This document shows, piece after piece, positions 1 through 5,547 of a stretch of DNA of 5,547 nucleotides. The first letter of the stretch is position 1. Each line of letters begins with the position of its first letter. This DNA is from Phycisphaerae bacterium SM23_33 (lineage in GTDB: Bacteria > Planctomycetota > Phycisphaerae > SM23-33). A program made the position numbers and the translations under genes. Below the pieces are notes generated by a model that saw only the letters and a list, made by a program, of their open reading frames with translations, ran no database searches and had not been told where the DNA came from. Where the stretch lies: assembly GCA_001303665.1 (NCBI GenBank), contig LJUF01000252.1:1-5547 (forward strand), written 5' to 3'.

Positions 1-8
1 CAACCAGC

Positions 9-44
9 CGGGGGCAGGCCTTGGGGCCTGCCCCCGTTCTTTCT
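9..44 (+). terminator. Intrinsic (rho-independent) terminator of an upstream plus-strand gene
   Basis: Bases 9-20 and 25-36 form a perfect 12-bp GC-rich stem around the 4-base loop TTGG. The pyrimidine tail TTCTTTCT (37-44) follows directly, as expected of an intrinsic terminator read on the plus strand. The other orientation lacks a T-rich tail. The gene it serves ends at or beyond the left edge and cannot be identified here. Confidence 0.85.
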
Positions 45-85
45 GGCGGCCGCTGGCGGGCAGGTCGTCGAAGGGTTGTCCCGGA

Positions 86-104
86 CCCAGCCCCCCTGGC
101 TGGG
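86..104 (-). terminator. Possible weak terminator hairpin downstream of the ceramidase-like gene
   Basis: A 7-bp perfect stem (86-92 with 98-104, loop 93-97) lies about 36 bases beyond the stop codon of the minus-strand ceramidase-like gene. No T-run follows it on the minus strand, so it would be a hairpin-only or weak terminator. In DNA this GC-rich, a stem of this size can occur by chance. Confidence 0.3.
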
Positions 105-139
105 GCGGCCCTCTGGTGAGGACCCGGGCGGCCGAGAAG

Positions 140-1588
140 CTACAGGGCGTTGACCGTTTCGATGGCGGCGCGGGCGAGCATCTCGGCGGCGCCGGGGGCG
201 ACGGCGCTGGTGACGGCCTCGTAGCCGCCCAGCATCATCTCCTCGCGCGGCGGCATGTACTCGCGCGAGTCCGTGCCGCAGGAGCAGACGACCAGTCGGC
301 CGCGCAGCCGCGGGCGGGCCCCGGCGATGATGAAATGGCCGGTGCGGGTGAAGTGCTCCCCCGGCAATGAAAGCACCACCGCCGGGCCGATCCGCCACGC
401 CGCCAGCTCCACCTCCATCCCTTCGGCCAGCCGGCCGGGCTCCAAGAAGCCGCCCTCGTAGAACTCCCCGCTCATGCGGTGAAACGCGGCCTTGTCCATC
501 AGCCGCTTGGTCTGCCAGCCGGGCCCGCCGCGGGCCTTGTTCTGCTCGGCCCGGGCCTTCAGCTCGGCGGCCGACCGGGCGGATTCCTCGGGGCTGGGCC
601 TGGTGTCGGGGTGGATGGGCAGGCGGAGGCCGCGGCGGACGACGGCGACGTCCGCCAGCGGGGCGAAGTCGAGTTTCCGGGCGGCGCCCTCGGCCGCGGC
701 GGCCATCCGCCCCCCGAAGGCCTCGCAGGCCTCGAAGTCGTTGCGGACGTGGAAGGGGCGGAGATCGCCGGACAGGCCCTGAAGGAACAGGAACGGCCCG
801 CCCAGCGCCTGCTCGAGCCGCCGGCACAGCACGCCCGGGTAGCCGGCCGAGACCGTGTCCCGCGTCCAGTAGGTGCTGACGATCACGGCGTGGCCGGACA
901 TGCGGACGAAGCCGCCGAGGACGCGGCCGGCGGGCTCGCGGAAGACGATCAGGTGCAGGTAGGGGTCGGTGGGCCCGTCGGCGAGGTTTTCGCCCCGGCG
1001 GGAGGCGCCGCATTCGGACCACCGCCCGCCGCATTCGTCCTCCACGAAGCGGCGGAGCTGGGCCGTGGCCTCCACCGTGCCGTCCTGGCGGAAGCTCAGC
1101 CCCGGGTTGAACATCAGGCAGTGGGCGCCGTAGTCCTCGTCAATGACGACGCGGCGGTTGAACACGGCGCCCGGCCCCAGGTCCACCTGGCCGTAGCCGA
1201 CCTCCACCGGCCGGGCCGCGGCCAACGCCTCGCCCACGACCCCGCACACCCGCTCGGCGAACTGCTGTCTCTGCCGGTCCGAGCGCGGGTAGGCGGCGGA
1301 GTGCGTGTGGCTGGCGATGAAGCTGATGCGCTCGGGCTCGACGCCGTGTTGCTCGGCGATCCGCCGCCGCGCCAGCCGGCAGGGGGCGCGCGTCTCGTGC
1401 CAGTCCATCACGTCGCCGGTCACCAGCACGCCGCTGGGCCGGCCGGAGGCGTCCACGAAGGCCGCCGCCCGAACGTGCAGCGGGTCGTGCACCTTCTGCC
1501 GGGCCGCGTCGCCCTGGCCGGAAACATACAGGACCCCCAGGTCCTCGAACGTCGCCGAGGCCAGCCCGACCCGCACGCCACTGCCCAT
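140..1588 (-). CDS. Neutral/alkaline ceramidase-like metallohydrolase
   Basis: This 482-residue protein has the motif order of the neutral/alkaline ceramidase-like family, zinc-dependent amidohydrolases. It shows SHTHSA (residues 93-98), an isolated Gly-His (H233), GLSGDLRP (271-278), PGEHF (409-413, candidate zinc-ligand Glu411), and REYMPP with GGYE (442-457, candidate ligand tyrosines). True neutral ceramidases cleave the N-acyl bond of sphingolipids with a serine in a GD-V-S-PN-type motif. Here the matching position is Arg277, so ceramidase activity is doubtful and the substrate is unknown. The start at 1588 is chosen because AAGGAGG lies 5 bases upstream; an in-frame ATG at 1621 would add 11 residues but has no such site. 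No signal peptide is visible, so the protein appears cytoplasmic, unlike secreted ceramidases. It is divergent from the sigma-factor operon. The superfamily call is fairly safe, the specific function is not. Confidence 0.8.
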   Translation of the reverse strand: MGSGVRVGLASATFEDLGVLYVSGQGDAARQKVHDPLHVRAAAFVDASGRPSGVLVTGDVMDWHETRAPCRLARRRIAEQHGVEPERISFIASHTHSAAYPRSDRQRQQFAERVCGVVGEALAAARPVEVGYGQVDLGPGAVFNRRVVIDEDYGAHCLMFNPGLSFRQDGTVEATAQLRRFVEDECGGRWSECGASRRGENLADGPTDPYLHLIVFREPAGRVLGGFVRMSGHAVIVSTYWTRDTVSAGYPGVLCRRLEQALGGPFLFLQGLSGDLRPFHVRNDFEACEAFGGRMAAAAEGAARKLDFAPLADVAVVRRGLRLPIHPDTRPSPEESARSAAELKARAEQNKARGGPGWQTKRLMDKAAFHRMSGEFYEGGFLEPGRLAEGMEVELAAWRIGPAVVLSLPGEHFTRTGHFIIAGARPRLRGRLVVCSCGTDSREYMPPREEMMLGGYEAVTSAVAPGAAEMLARAAIETVNAL

Positions 1589-1593
1589 GAGAG

Positions 1594-1600
1594 CCTCCTT
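1594..1600 (-). promoter_or_regulatory. Shine-Dalgarno site fixing the ceramidase-like start
   Basis: On the minus strand AAGGAGG sits 5 bases before the ATG at 1588-1586. This near-perfect anti-16S match makes the 482-residue start clearly better than the in-frame ATG 33 bases upstream. Confidence 0.85.
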
Positions 1601-1642
1601 CCAGGACCTGGGAGCCGTCACCGCCCCATCCGGCGGGGGGTC

Positions 1643-1671
1643 TTTCTACAGTGGATTGGCTGCGGCGTCAA
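1643..1671 (-). promoter_or_regulatory. Candidate sigma70-type promoter for the ceramidase-like gene
   Basis: The minus strand reads TTGACG (1671-1666, five of six consensus -35 bases), a 17-base spacer, then TAGAAA (1648-1643, four of six consensus -10 bases). Transcription would begin near 1636, leaving a leader of roughly 48 bases that includes the AAGGAGG site. The spacing and -35 are good and the -10 is moderate. The call is by eye, without experimental support. Confidence 0.5.
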
Positions 1672-1692
1672 ATCCCCGCCGGCGGGGGATTT
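1670..1692. promoter_or_regulatory. Dyad in the divergent spacer: operator or leader hairpin
   Basis: AAATCCCC (1670-1677) and GGGGATTT (1685-1692) are exact inverted repeats flanking the self-complementary-rich core GCCGGCG. The dyad overlaps the last two bases of the candidate minus-strand -35 box and ends about 40 bases before the sigma-factor start. It could bind a dimeric regulator. Alternatively, in plus-strand RNA it could fold as a hairpin ending in T1690-T1694, like an attenuator. Sequence alone does not separate these options. Confidence 0.45.
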
Positions 1693-1732
1693 TTCGTGTA
1701 ACATTTCCGCGGTTGGCGCAATTCCTGGAGTG

Positions 1733-2365
1733 ATGACGATCGGAGCCATGGCGCCAAGTCCGGACGAAGCCGAGCAGCTCCTGCGGCGGGCCCGCCGCGA
1801 CGGCCAGGCCCTGGGGCGGCTGTACGACCGCCACTACGACGGCGTGTACCGGTACTGCGTGCACCGGCTGTTCCTGCGCGAGGCGGCCGAGGACGTGACC
1901 TCCGAGGTCTTCCTCCAGGTGGCTCGACAAATCCGCACGTTTGCCGGGGCCACCGAGAGCGACTTCCGCAACTGGCTGTACGCCGTCGCCGGCCGGCAGG
2001 TCGCCGCCTACCTTCGCAAGGCAGCCCGGCGGAAGGCCCTGCTGGAAGCCGCCGCCTACCAAGGCAGGCTGACCGCCAGCCGCACCGAAGACTGTCAGGA
2101 TGAGCTGGACTGGCCGAGCCTGTACCAGGCGATTGCGGGGCTGTCTGAGCGGGAGCAGACGGTCGTCACCCTCCGCGGCTTCGAGGAGCTGCCCTACGAG
2201 CAGATCGCCGTGGTCCTGAACGTCAAACCGGCAGCGGCCCGGGTGGTCTTCAGCCGGGCCTTGAAAAAACTCAAGAAGCGGCTCCTGAAATCCATGGGAA
2301 GCGCTCGAGGAGATACATCGTGTTTGGCAACGAAGAGGAATTCGCGAAGGCCGTGGCGAAGTTGA
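1733..2365 (+). CDS. Sigma-70 family (ECF-like) RNA polymerase sigma factor
   Basis: This 210-residue protein should bind core RNA polymerase and direct it to a specific promoter set. Region 2 spans about residues 27-95, with LYDRHYDGVYRY, the polymerase-binding segment around EDVTSEVF (53-60), and the FRNWLYAVAGRQVAAYLR helix (78-95). Region 4 spans about 128-183, with LSEREQTVVTLRGFEELPYE followed by the helix-turn-helix segment and a lysine-rich end. There is no region 1.1 or region 3, as in ECF-type factors. The start is uncertain: ATG 1733, GTG 1730 and ATG 1748 are all in frame, and the nearby GGAG tracts lie only 2 bases from ATG 1733 and ATG 1748. The residues after about 187 overlap the next gene and look like an unstructured basic tail. 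The family is clear, but the ECF subgroup and target promoters are not. Confidence 0.9.
   Translation: MTIGAMAPSPDEAEQLLRRARRDGQALGRLYDRHYDGVYRYCVHRLFLREAAEDVTSEVFLQVARQIRTFAGATESDFRNWLYAVAGRQVAAYLRKAARRKALLEAAAYQGRLTASRTEDCQDELDWPSLYQAIAGLSEREQTVVTLRGFEELPYEQIAVVLNVKPAAARVVFSRALKKLKKRLLKSMGSARGDTSCLATKRNSRRPWRS
2307..2312 (+). promoter_or_regulatory. Shine-Dalgarno site for the GTG start at 2320, inside the sigma gene
   Basis: GAGGAG lies 7 bases upstream of the GTG at 2320 and within the 3' end of the sigma-factor coding sequence. It supports the non-ATG start and implies that ribosomes translating the sigma gene pass over, and may expose, this site. Confidence 0.75.
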
Positions 2366-3528
2366 ACGTCGACGCCCAGCCGCGCCCCGAGCACCAGGCG
2401 GAGCTGCGGCGGCGGATGCTGGCGGCCTTCGATCAGGCCCGGGGCGAGACGGCGGCCCCTGGCGGCAGCCGCCTGGCCGGGCTGAGGAGTTTGATCGTGA
2501 ACAGAAGGTTTATGAGGGTCGCGGCGGCCGCGGCCATCGTGGTGTGCGTGGTCGGCGTGGTGGCGGTGTGGAATCCCACCGCCCGATCGGGCGTGGCCCT
2601 GGCCGCGGTCCGCCAGCGCGTCGAGCAGGCGCGCACCGCCTGCTTCAAGCTGACGTGGTATCGGGACGGCAAGGTAGAGTACTCGGGTGAGGTCAAGTGG
2701 CGCGAGCCCGGGCTCATGCGCTGGGAAGTGCCGGGGATGATCACCATCTATGATTGGGACAAGGGCAAGTTCGTCGTTCTCATGACCGAGGCCAGGACCG
2801 CCCACTCTGCTGAGATATCGGACCTGGACAACCCCTATCACCGCGACTGGATCCACAACCTCAAAGAAATGATCGGCAGCGAGTCGGCCGAGGAGGCCGG
2901 CCGAAAAGACGTCTCCGGCCCCCAGGCAAAGGGATGGCGATTCCGGGAGGAGGGGTGGGTTTGCACCATCTGGGCCGACGCCAAGACCGCCGAGCTGCTG
3001 GAGGTGGAGTTCCAGACCGGCAACACCCGGATGGTCATGAGCGAGTTCGTGTTGGACGCGGAGCTGGAGGAGTCGCTGTTCAGCCTCACGCCCCCGGCCG
3101 ACTACGCCTGTCACACGCAGTTGCAGATGAAGGCCGGCGAGCCCGCCGAGAAGGACCTGATCCTGCTGGTTCGCGTCTGGGCGATGGGAAACGGCGACGC
3201 CTTCCCCGACTCCCTGGACGCGCGGCAGTTCTCCTCGGCCGCCGCCAAGGTGGACTGGACGCGGCTGGAGATCAAGAGCCAGGAGGAGGCGAAGCAGGTG
3301 CAGGACGCCATCAGCAGGGGGTTCTGGTTCCTGTACTCCGCCTATGACCGGACCTACGCCGGCAAGGGCGTCCGCCTCGGTCAGAAAGAAACGCCGGTCT
3401 TCTGGTATCGGCCGGGCAAGTCCAAGAACTACCGGGTGATCTACGCCGATCTGTCGGTCAAAGACGTGCCGCCCGAGGAGCTGCCGAAGACCCGGAGCGA
3501 AACACAACCCGCGCCGGCCGGCGACTGA
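2320..3528 (+). CDS. Single-pass membrane protein with LolA-like exterior domain, candidate anti-sigma factor
   Basis: This 402-residue protein has a charged cytoplasmic head (residues 1-65), one transmembrane helix (about 67-84, rich in Ala and Val), and a long exterior part. Residues 95-262 alternate strands in the style of LolA/LolB/RseB-type lipoprotein-binding folds and end in LFSLTPPADY, typical of the last strand of LolA-like domains. A further module (about 275-390) contains NGDAFPDSLD and FWYRPGKSKNYRVIYADLSV. It resembles tails I recall from planctomycete proteins, but I cannot name it. The position directly after a sigma gene, with a 46-base overlap, suggests an anti-sigma or sensor role, the head holding the sigma factor and the exterior part sensing envelope state. 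The HxxxCxxC zinc motif of ZAS anti-sigma factors is absent, so this role is inferred from context and topology. The GTG start is supported by GAGGAG 7 bases upstream. Confidence 0.75.
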   Translation: MFGNEEEFAKAVAKLNVDAQPRPEHQAELRRRMLAAFDQARGETAAPGGSRLAGLRSLIVNRRFMRVAAAAAIVVCVVGVVAVWNPTARSGVALAAVRQRVEQARTACFKLTWYRDGKVEYSGEVKWREPGLMRWEVPGMITIYDWDKGKFVVLMTEARTAHSAEISDLDNPYHRDWIHNLKEMIGSESAEEAGRKDVSGPQAKGWRFREEGWVCTIWADAKTAELLEVEFQTGNTRMVMSEFVLDAELEESLFSLTPPADYACHTQLQMKAGEPAEKDLILLVRVWAMGNGDAFPDSLDARQFSSAAAKVDWTRLEIKSQEEAKQVQDAISRGFWFLYSAYDRTYAGKGVRLGQKETPVFWYRPGKSKNYRVIYADLSVKDVPPEELPKTRSETQPAPAGD

Positions 3529-3550
3529 AAAACCGAAAGCCTGCATCCCC

Positions 3551-3582
3551 GCAAGAGCGCCCCTTTGCCCGGGCACTTTTGC
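3551..3582. terminator. Candidate bidirectional terminator hairpin between convergent genes
   Basis: Bases 3551-3562 pair with 3571-3582 over 12 positions, with one G-T wobble and one mismatch, around the 8-base loop 3563-3570. The hairpin lies between the stop of the plus-strand LolA-like gene (3528) and the stop of the minus-strand ankyrin gene (3600), where a shared terminator would be expected. Neither side has a clear trailing T-run outside the stem. Its core also holds the 10-bp perfect palindrome 3566-3575. Confidence 0.45.
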
Positions 3583-3599
3583 CTGCGCTGTCGCGGCGG

Positions 3600-5057
3600 C
3601 TACCTGCGGGCGCCGGCCTGGCGAAGGGCGCCGATGACGTCGGGATCGCCCTGGTCCTGGGCGTGTTGGAGGGCGGTGCGGCCCAGCTTGTCGCGGGCCT
3701 GGACGTCCGCGCCGTGGCGGATCAGCAGCTTCACCAGGCCGGCGCGCCGGCCTTCGACGGCGCCCATCAGCGGCGTGAAGCCCGAGTCCGTGGCGGCGTT
3801 GACATTCGCCCCGCGGGCCAGCAGGGCCTGCACGAGCTGTTCGTTGCCGCCGTGGGCCGCGATCATCAGGGCCGTGGAACCGTCCCTCATGGCGGCGTTG
3901 ACGTCGGCGCCGCCCTCGATCAGCACGTGGGCGGCCTCCAGGGCGGCGTGGAACGCGGCGATGATCAGGGGCGTCAAGCGGCGGCCCTTGGTGCGGGCGT
4001 TCAGGTCCGCCCCGCGGACGATCAGCTCCCGCGCCCGGCCGGCTTCGTTTTGCTGGGCGGCCAGGGCCAGCGGCGTGTAGCCGAGGAAGTCCCTGGCGTC
4101 CACGCCGCCCGGCTGCCGGGCGAGTTGCTCGACGGACGGCGGCGGGCGGTACTGCGCGTACAGGCGGCCCTGCGCATAGTCGAACGTCAGGCGAAAATGC
4201 CTGAGGATGCCGGCGCCGATCAGCCCCGCCACAGCCGGCTCCCCCTCCCCGCCCGGCGCCGTCGTGCACAGTATGTCGCTGAACTTCTGGCCGAGGACCT
4301 CCAGCGACCCGACCAGGGCCGAGCCGCACAGGAGCATGCCCACCGGCCCGGCGATCTTGTGATCGCAGCGGCTCTCCAGGGCCATGCCCTTGGCCTTGGC
4401 GAAGGCTTGATTGATCGTCAGGGCCGCCGTGGTGCCGGTGTCCAGCAGGAACCAGCCTTCGTGCGTGCCGTTGATGGTGGCCTGCACGTAGGGCTTCCGG
4501 TCGCGGACCTGCATGGGCAGGGCCCCGACGTACGTCGGGGCCGGCGGGCGGAAGCCCGCCCGTTCGTGGAAGGTGATGGTGGCGTCGCGGTAGTCGATCG
4601 TGAGCGGCACGGCCGAGAACAGCGGCGAGCCCAGGATGCCGGTGACGTCGGCGCCAAGGGCCCGGCCGAACAGGCCCAGGTCAGGTGCCACCGCGGCGTG
4701 CCGGCTGAGGGTCAGCTCGCCGAGGGCCAGCGAGCTGAGCGTTCGGGCCCAGCAAGTGTGGCCGCCCCCGATGTCGGACAGCCGTTCTTTGCGATAGCGC
4801 AGAAGCCACAGCCTGTCGGCGAGCCCGCCGTCGATGGCGTTCACGGGGGCGCCGGTGTCCAGGAGGAAGTATCCGGCGTCGCGCCCGTTGGCCCGGGCGC
4901 GGACGAGGAGGGCGTGACCGCCGACGGCCAGCGGGACGGTGACGTCTGTCTTCCCGGGCGGCAGGGCGGCGGCGGGGTGCGTGGTGACGTAAGCCGGCTG
5001 GCAGCCCGCGCCGGCCGCCACCAGTAACAGCAGCAATATGTTTCGCGTCCGCTTCAT
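3600..5057 (-). CDS. Predicted lipoprotein: tandem retropepsin-like aspartyl protease plus five ankyrin repeats
   Basis: This 485-residue protein starts with KR-rich residues, a hydrophobic stretch (7-15) and an AGAGC lipobox-like site (Cys19), so it is probably lipid-anchored outside the cytoplasm. The lipobox is imperfect, with Gly at -3. Two homologous aspartyl-protease lobes follow. Lobe 1 (about 40-165) has FLLDTG (Asp67) and ILG (141-143). Lobe 2 (about 184-303) has FLLDTG (Asp206) and LIG (279-281). Both catalytic aspartates and both hydrophobic-hydrophobic-Gly motifs are kept, so an active two-lobed peptidase is plausible. Five ankyrin repeats fill the C-terminus (about 325-354, 359-388, 392-421, 425-454, 458-484), with the usual TPLxxAA and GADVNA signatures. 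They probably bind a protein partner or substrate. It starts 22 bases after the HAD gene stop, suggesting one transcript. No good Shine-Dalgarno site is seen, so the start rests on the signal sequence. Confidence 0.85.
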   Translation of the reverse strand: MKRTRNILLLLLVAAGAGCQPAYVTTHPAAALPPGKTDVTVPLAVGGHALLVRARANGRDAGYFLLDTGAPVNAIDGGLADRLWLLRYRKERLSDIGGGHTCWARTLSSLALGELTLSRHAAVAPDLGLFGRALGADVTGILGSPLFSAVPLTIDYRDATITFHERAGFRPPAPTYVGALPMQVRDRKPYVQATINGTHEGWFLLDTGTTAALTINQAFAKAKGMALESRCDHKIAGPVGMLLCGSALVGSLEVLGQKFSDILCTTAPGGEGEPAVAGLIGAGILRHFRLTFDYAQGRLYAQYRPPPSVEQLARQPGGVDARDFLGYTPLALAAQQNEAGRARELIVRGADLNARTKGRRLTPLIIAAFHAALEAAHVLIEGGADVNAAMRDGSTALMIAAHGGNEQLVQALLARGANVNAATDSGFTPLMGAVEGRRAGLVKLLIRHGADVQARDKLGRTALQHAQDQGDPDVIGALRQAGARR

Positions 5058-5079
5058 CGGTCTTGCGCCGTACCGGCCT

Positions 5080-5547
5080 CTACAGCAGGTCCAGCACGTC
5101 CGGCAGGGACGGTTTCATCGCGTGCAGCAGGGGCTCGACGCCGGCGGCGCGGATGTTGCCGCCCTCGATGCCGACGGCGGCAAAGCCGGCCAGGCGAATC
5201 GCCACCACGCCGGCGCCGCTGTCCTCCAGCCCGATGCAGCGGCCCCGCCTCTCCGGCGGGATGCCCAGCCCCACGCGGGCGGCCTCGGCGTACAGCCAGG
5301 GGTGCGGCTTGGCCTGAAGCTCTCCCAGCGTGCCCGCCTGGCCCGGGCGGATGGCAGAGCCGGCGGTGACGATGGCGTCGTAGAACTTCAGCGGGTCGCC
5401 CAGGCCCATGGTGCGGAAGGCCGCCACGATCTCCGGCCAGGCCTTCTCGTGCAGCCCGCTGGTGACCAGGGCGATCCTGATCTTCCGGCTCTTCAGCTCC
5501 AGCAGGAACTCCTTCAGCCCCGGGGCGGGCACGAAGGCGTCCGCCCG
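5080..5547 (-). CDS. HAD-superfamily hydrolase (phosphatase/phosphoglucomutase-like), 5' end outside window
   Basis: The reading frame runs open to the right edge, showing the last 155 residues; the start lies beyond 5547. A GTG at 5532 is in frame but probably internal, because the cap domain and the first HAD motif (DxD) normally precede this point. Visible HAD elements, numbered from the first visible residue, are motif II in ALVTSG (Thr29/Ser30), motif III Lys80 in AKPHPWLY, and motif IV acidic residues in GLEDSGAGV (Glu108, Asp109). The spacing and the KPHP and GLEDSGAGV wording fit the beta-phosphoglucomutase/phosphatase-like HAD group, which transfers or hydrolyses phosphate on small metabolites in the cytoplasm. 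The substrate cannot be read from this part. It precedes the aspartyl-protease/ankyrin gene by 22 bases on the same strand, probably in one operon. Confidence 0.85.
   Translation of the reverse strand, partial: RADAFVPAPGLKEFLLELKSRKIRIALVTSGLHEKAWPEIVAAFRTMGLGDPLKFYDAIVTAGSAIRPGQAGTLGELQAKPHPWLYAEAARVGLGIPPERRGRCIGLEDSGAGVVAIRLAGFAAVGIEGGNIRAAGVEPLLHAMKPSLPDVLDLL

Noticed and set aside
1589..1621. An upstream in-frame ATG adding 11 residues (MTAPRSWKEAL) to the ceramidase-like protein.
   Set aside because: The ATG at 1588 has AAGGAGG at ideal spacing, and the extension is not a signal peptide.
1630..1688. Two copies of CCGGCGGGGG, 49 bases apart, in the divergent spacer.
   Set aside because: Ten bases of pure G/C in DNA of this composition are likely to recur by chance. 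The second copy is already part of the dyad.
1699..1704. TAACAT as a -10 box for the sigma gene.
   Set aside because: No acceptable -35 lies 16-18 bases upstream, and no ECF-type GGAAC element was seen. The sigma promoter stays unassigned.
479..1732. A long plus-strand open frame antisense to the ceramidase-like gene, running into the sigma gene.
   Set aside because: It is rich in Gly, Ala, Arg and Pro, shows no family motif, and mirrors a well-supported gene. At this GC content stop codons are rare in all frames. Only the part from 1733 on looks like a real protein.
3606..4085. Periodic similarity at about 99-100 base spacing that could be read as a tandem DNA repeat.
   Set aside because: It reflects the roughly 33-residue ankyrin repeat at protein level. 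The DNA copies have diverged and are not a separate repeat element.
2194..4329. A 711-codon minus-strand open frame spanning the sigma end, the LolA-like gene and part of the ankyrin gene.
   Set aside because: It crosses three well-supported genes, has low-complexity Arg/Pro/Gly text and no recognisable domain, and so is a GC-driven shadow.
3579..5027. A 482-codon plus-strand open frame opposite the protease-ankyrin gene.
   Set aside because: The opposite strand has a signal sequence, paired DTG motifs and ankyrin repeats. This frame has only Gly/Ala/Arg-rich text whose apparent repeats echo the ankyrin repeats.

Overview
The window is very GC-rich, has tightly packed genes on both strands, and pairs an ECF-like sigma factor with a membrane-anchored LolA-like protein. 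It also carries a neutral-ceramidase-like enzyme and a retropepsin-ankyrin lipoprotein. This combination suggests a Planctomycetota-type bacterium, perhaps a Phycisphaerae-like environmental genome. That placement is an inference from gene style and base composition, because no phylogenetic marker gene is present.

Layout from left to right. Bases 1-44 hold a strong plus-strand intrinsic terminator for a gene that lies mostly or wholly off the left edge. A minus-strand gene for a neutral/alkaline-ceramidase-like metallohydrolase follows (140-1588). The 144-base divergent spacer (1589-1732) carries its ribosome binding site, a good sigma70-type promoter for it, and a GC-rich dyad that touches the -35 box. 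On the plus strand come a sigma-70 family factor (1733-2365) and, overlapping it by 46 bases, a single-pass membrane protein with a LolA-like exterior domain (2320-3528). Together they look like a sigma/anti-sigma or sigma/sensor operon. A 71-base convergent spacer with a long imperfect hairpin separates this pair from a second minus-strand unit. That unit, in transcription order, is a HAD-family phosphatase cut by the right edge (5080-5547), then 22 bases downstream a predicted lipoprotein with two retropepsin-like lobes and five ankyrin repeats (3600-5057).

How the parts may work together. The sigma factor and the membrane protein are probably translationally coupled and should form one envelope-signalling module. 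The ceramidase-like gene is divergent from it and could share its control region, but nothing in the sequence proves this. The HAD and aspartyl-protease/ankyrin genes are probably co-transcribed, with no obvious biochemical link. The most unusual items are the protease-ankyrin lipoprotein, the missing serine in the ceramidase-like active-site motif, and the anti-sigma candidate that lacks the usual zinc-binding motif. I found no tRNA, rRNA, CRISPR array, transposase or insertion-sequence ends.
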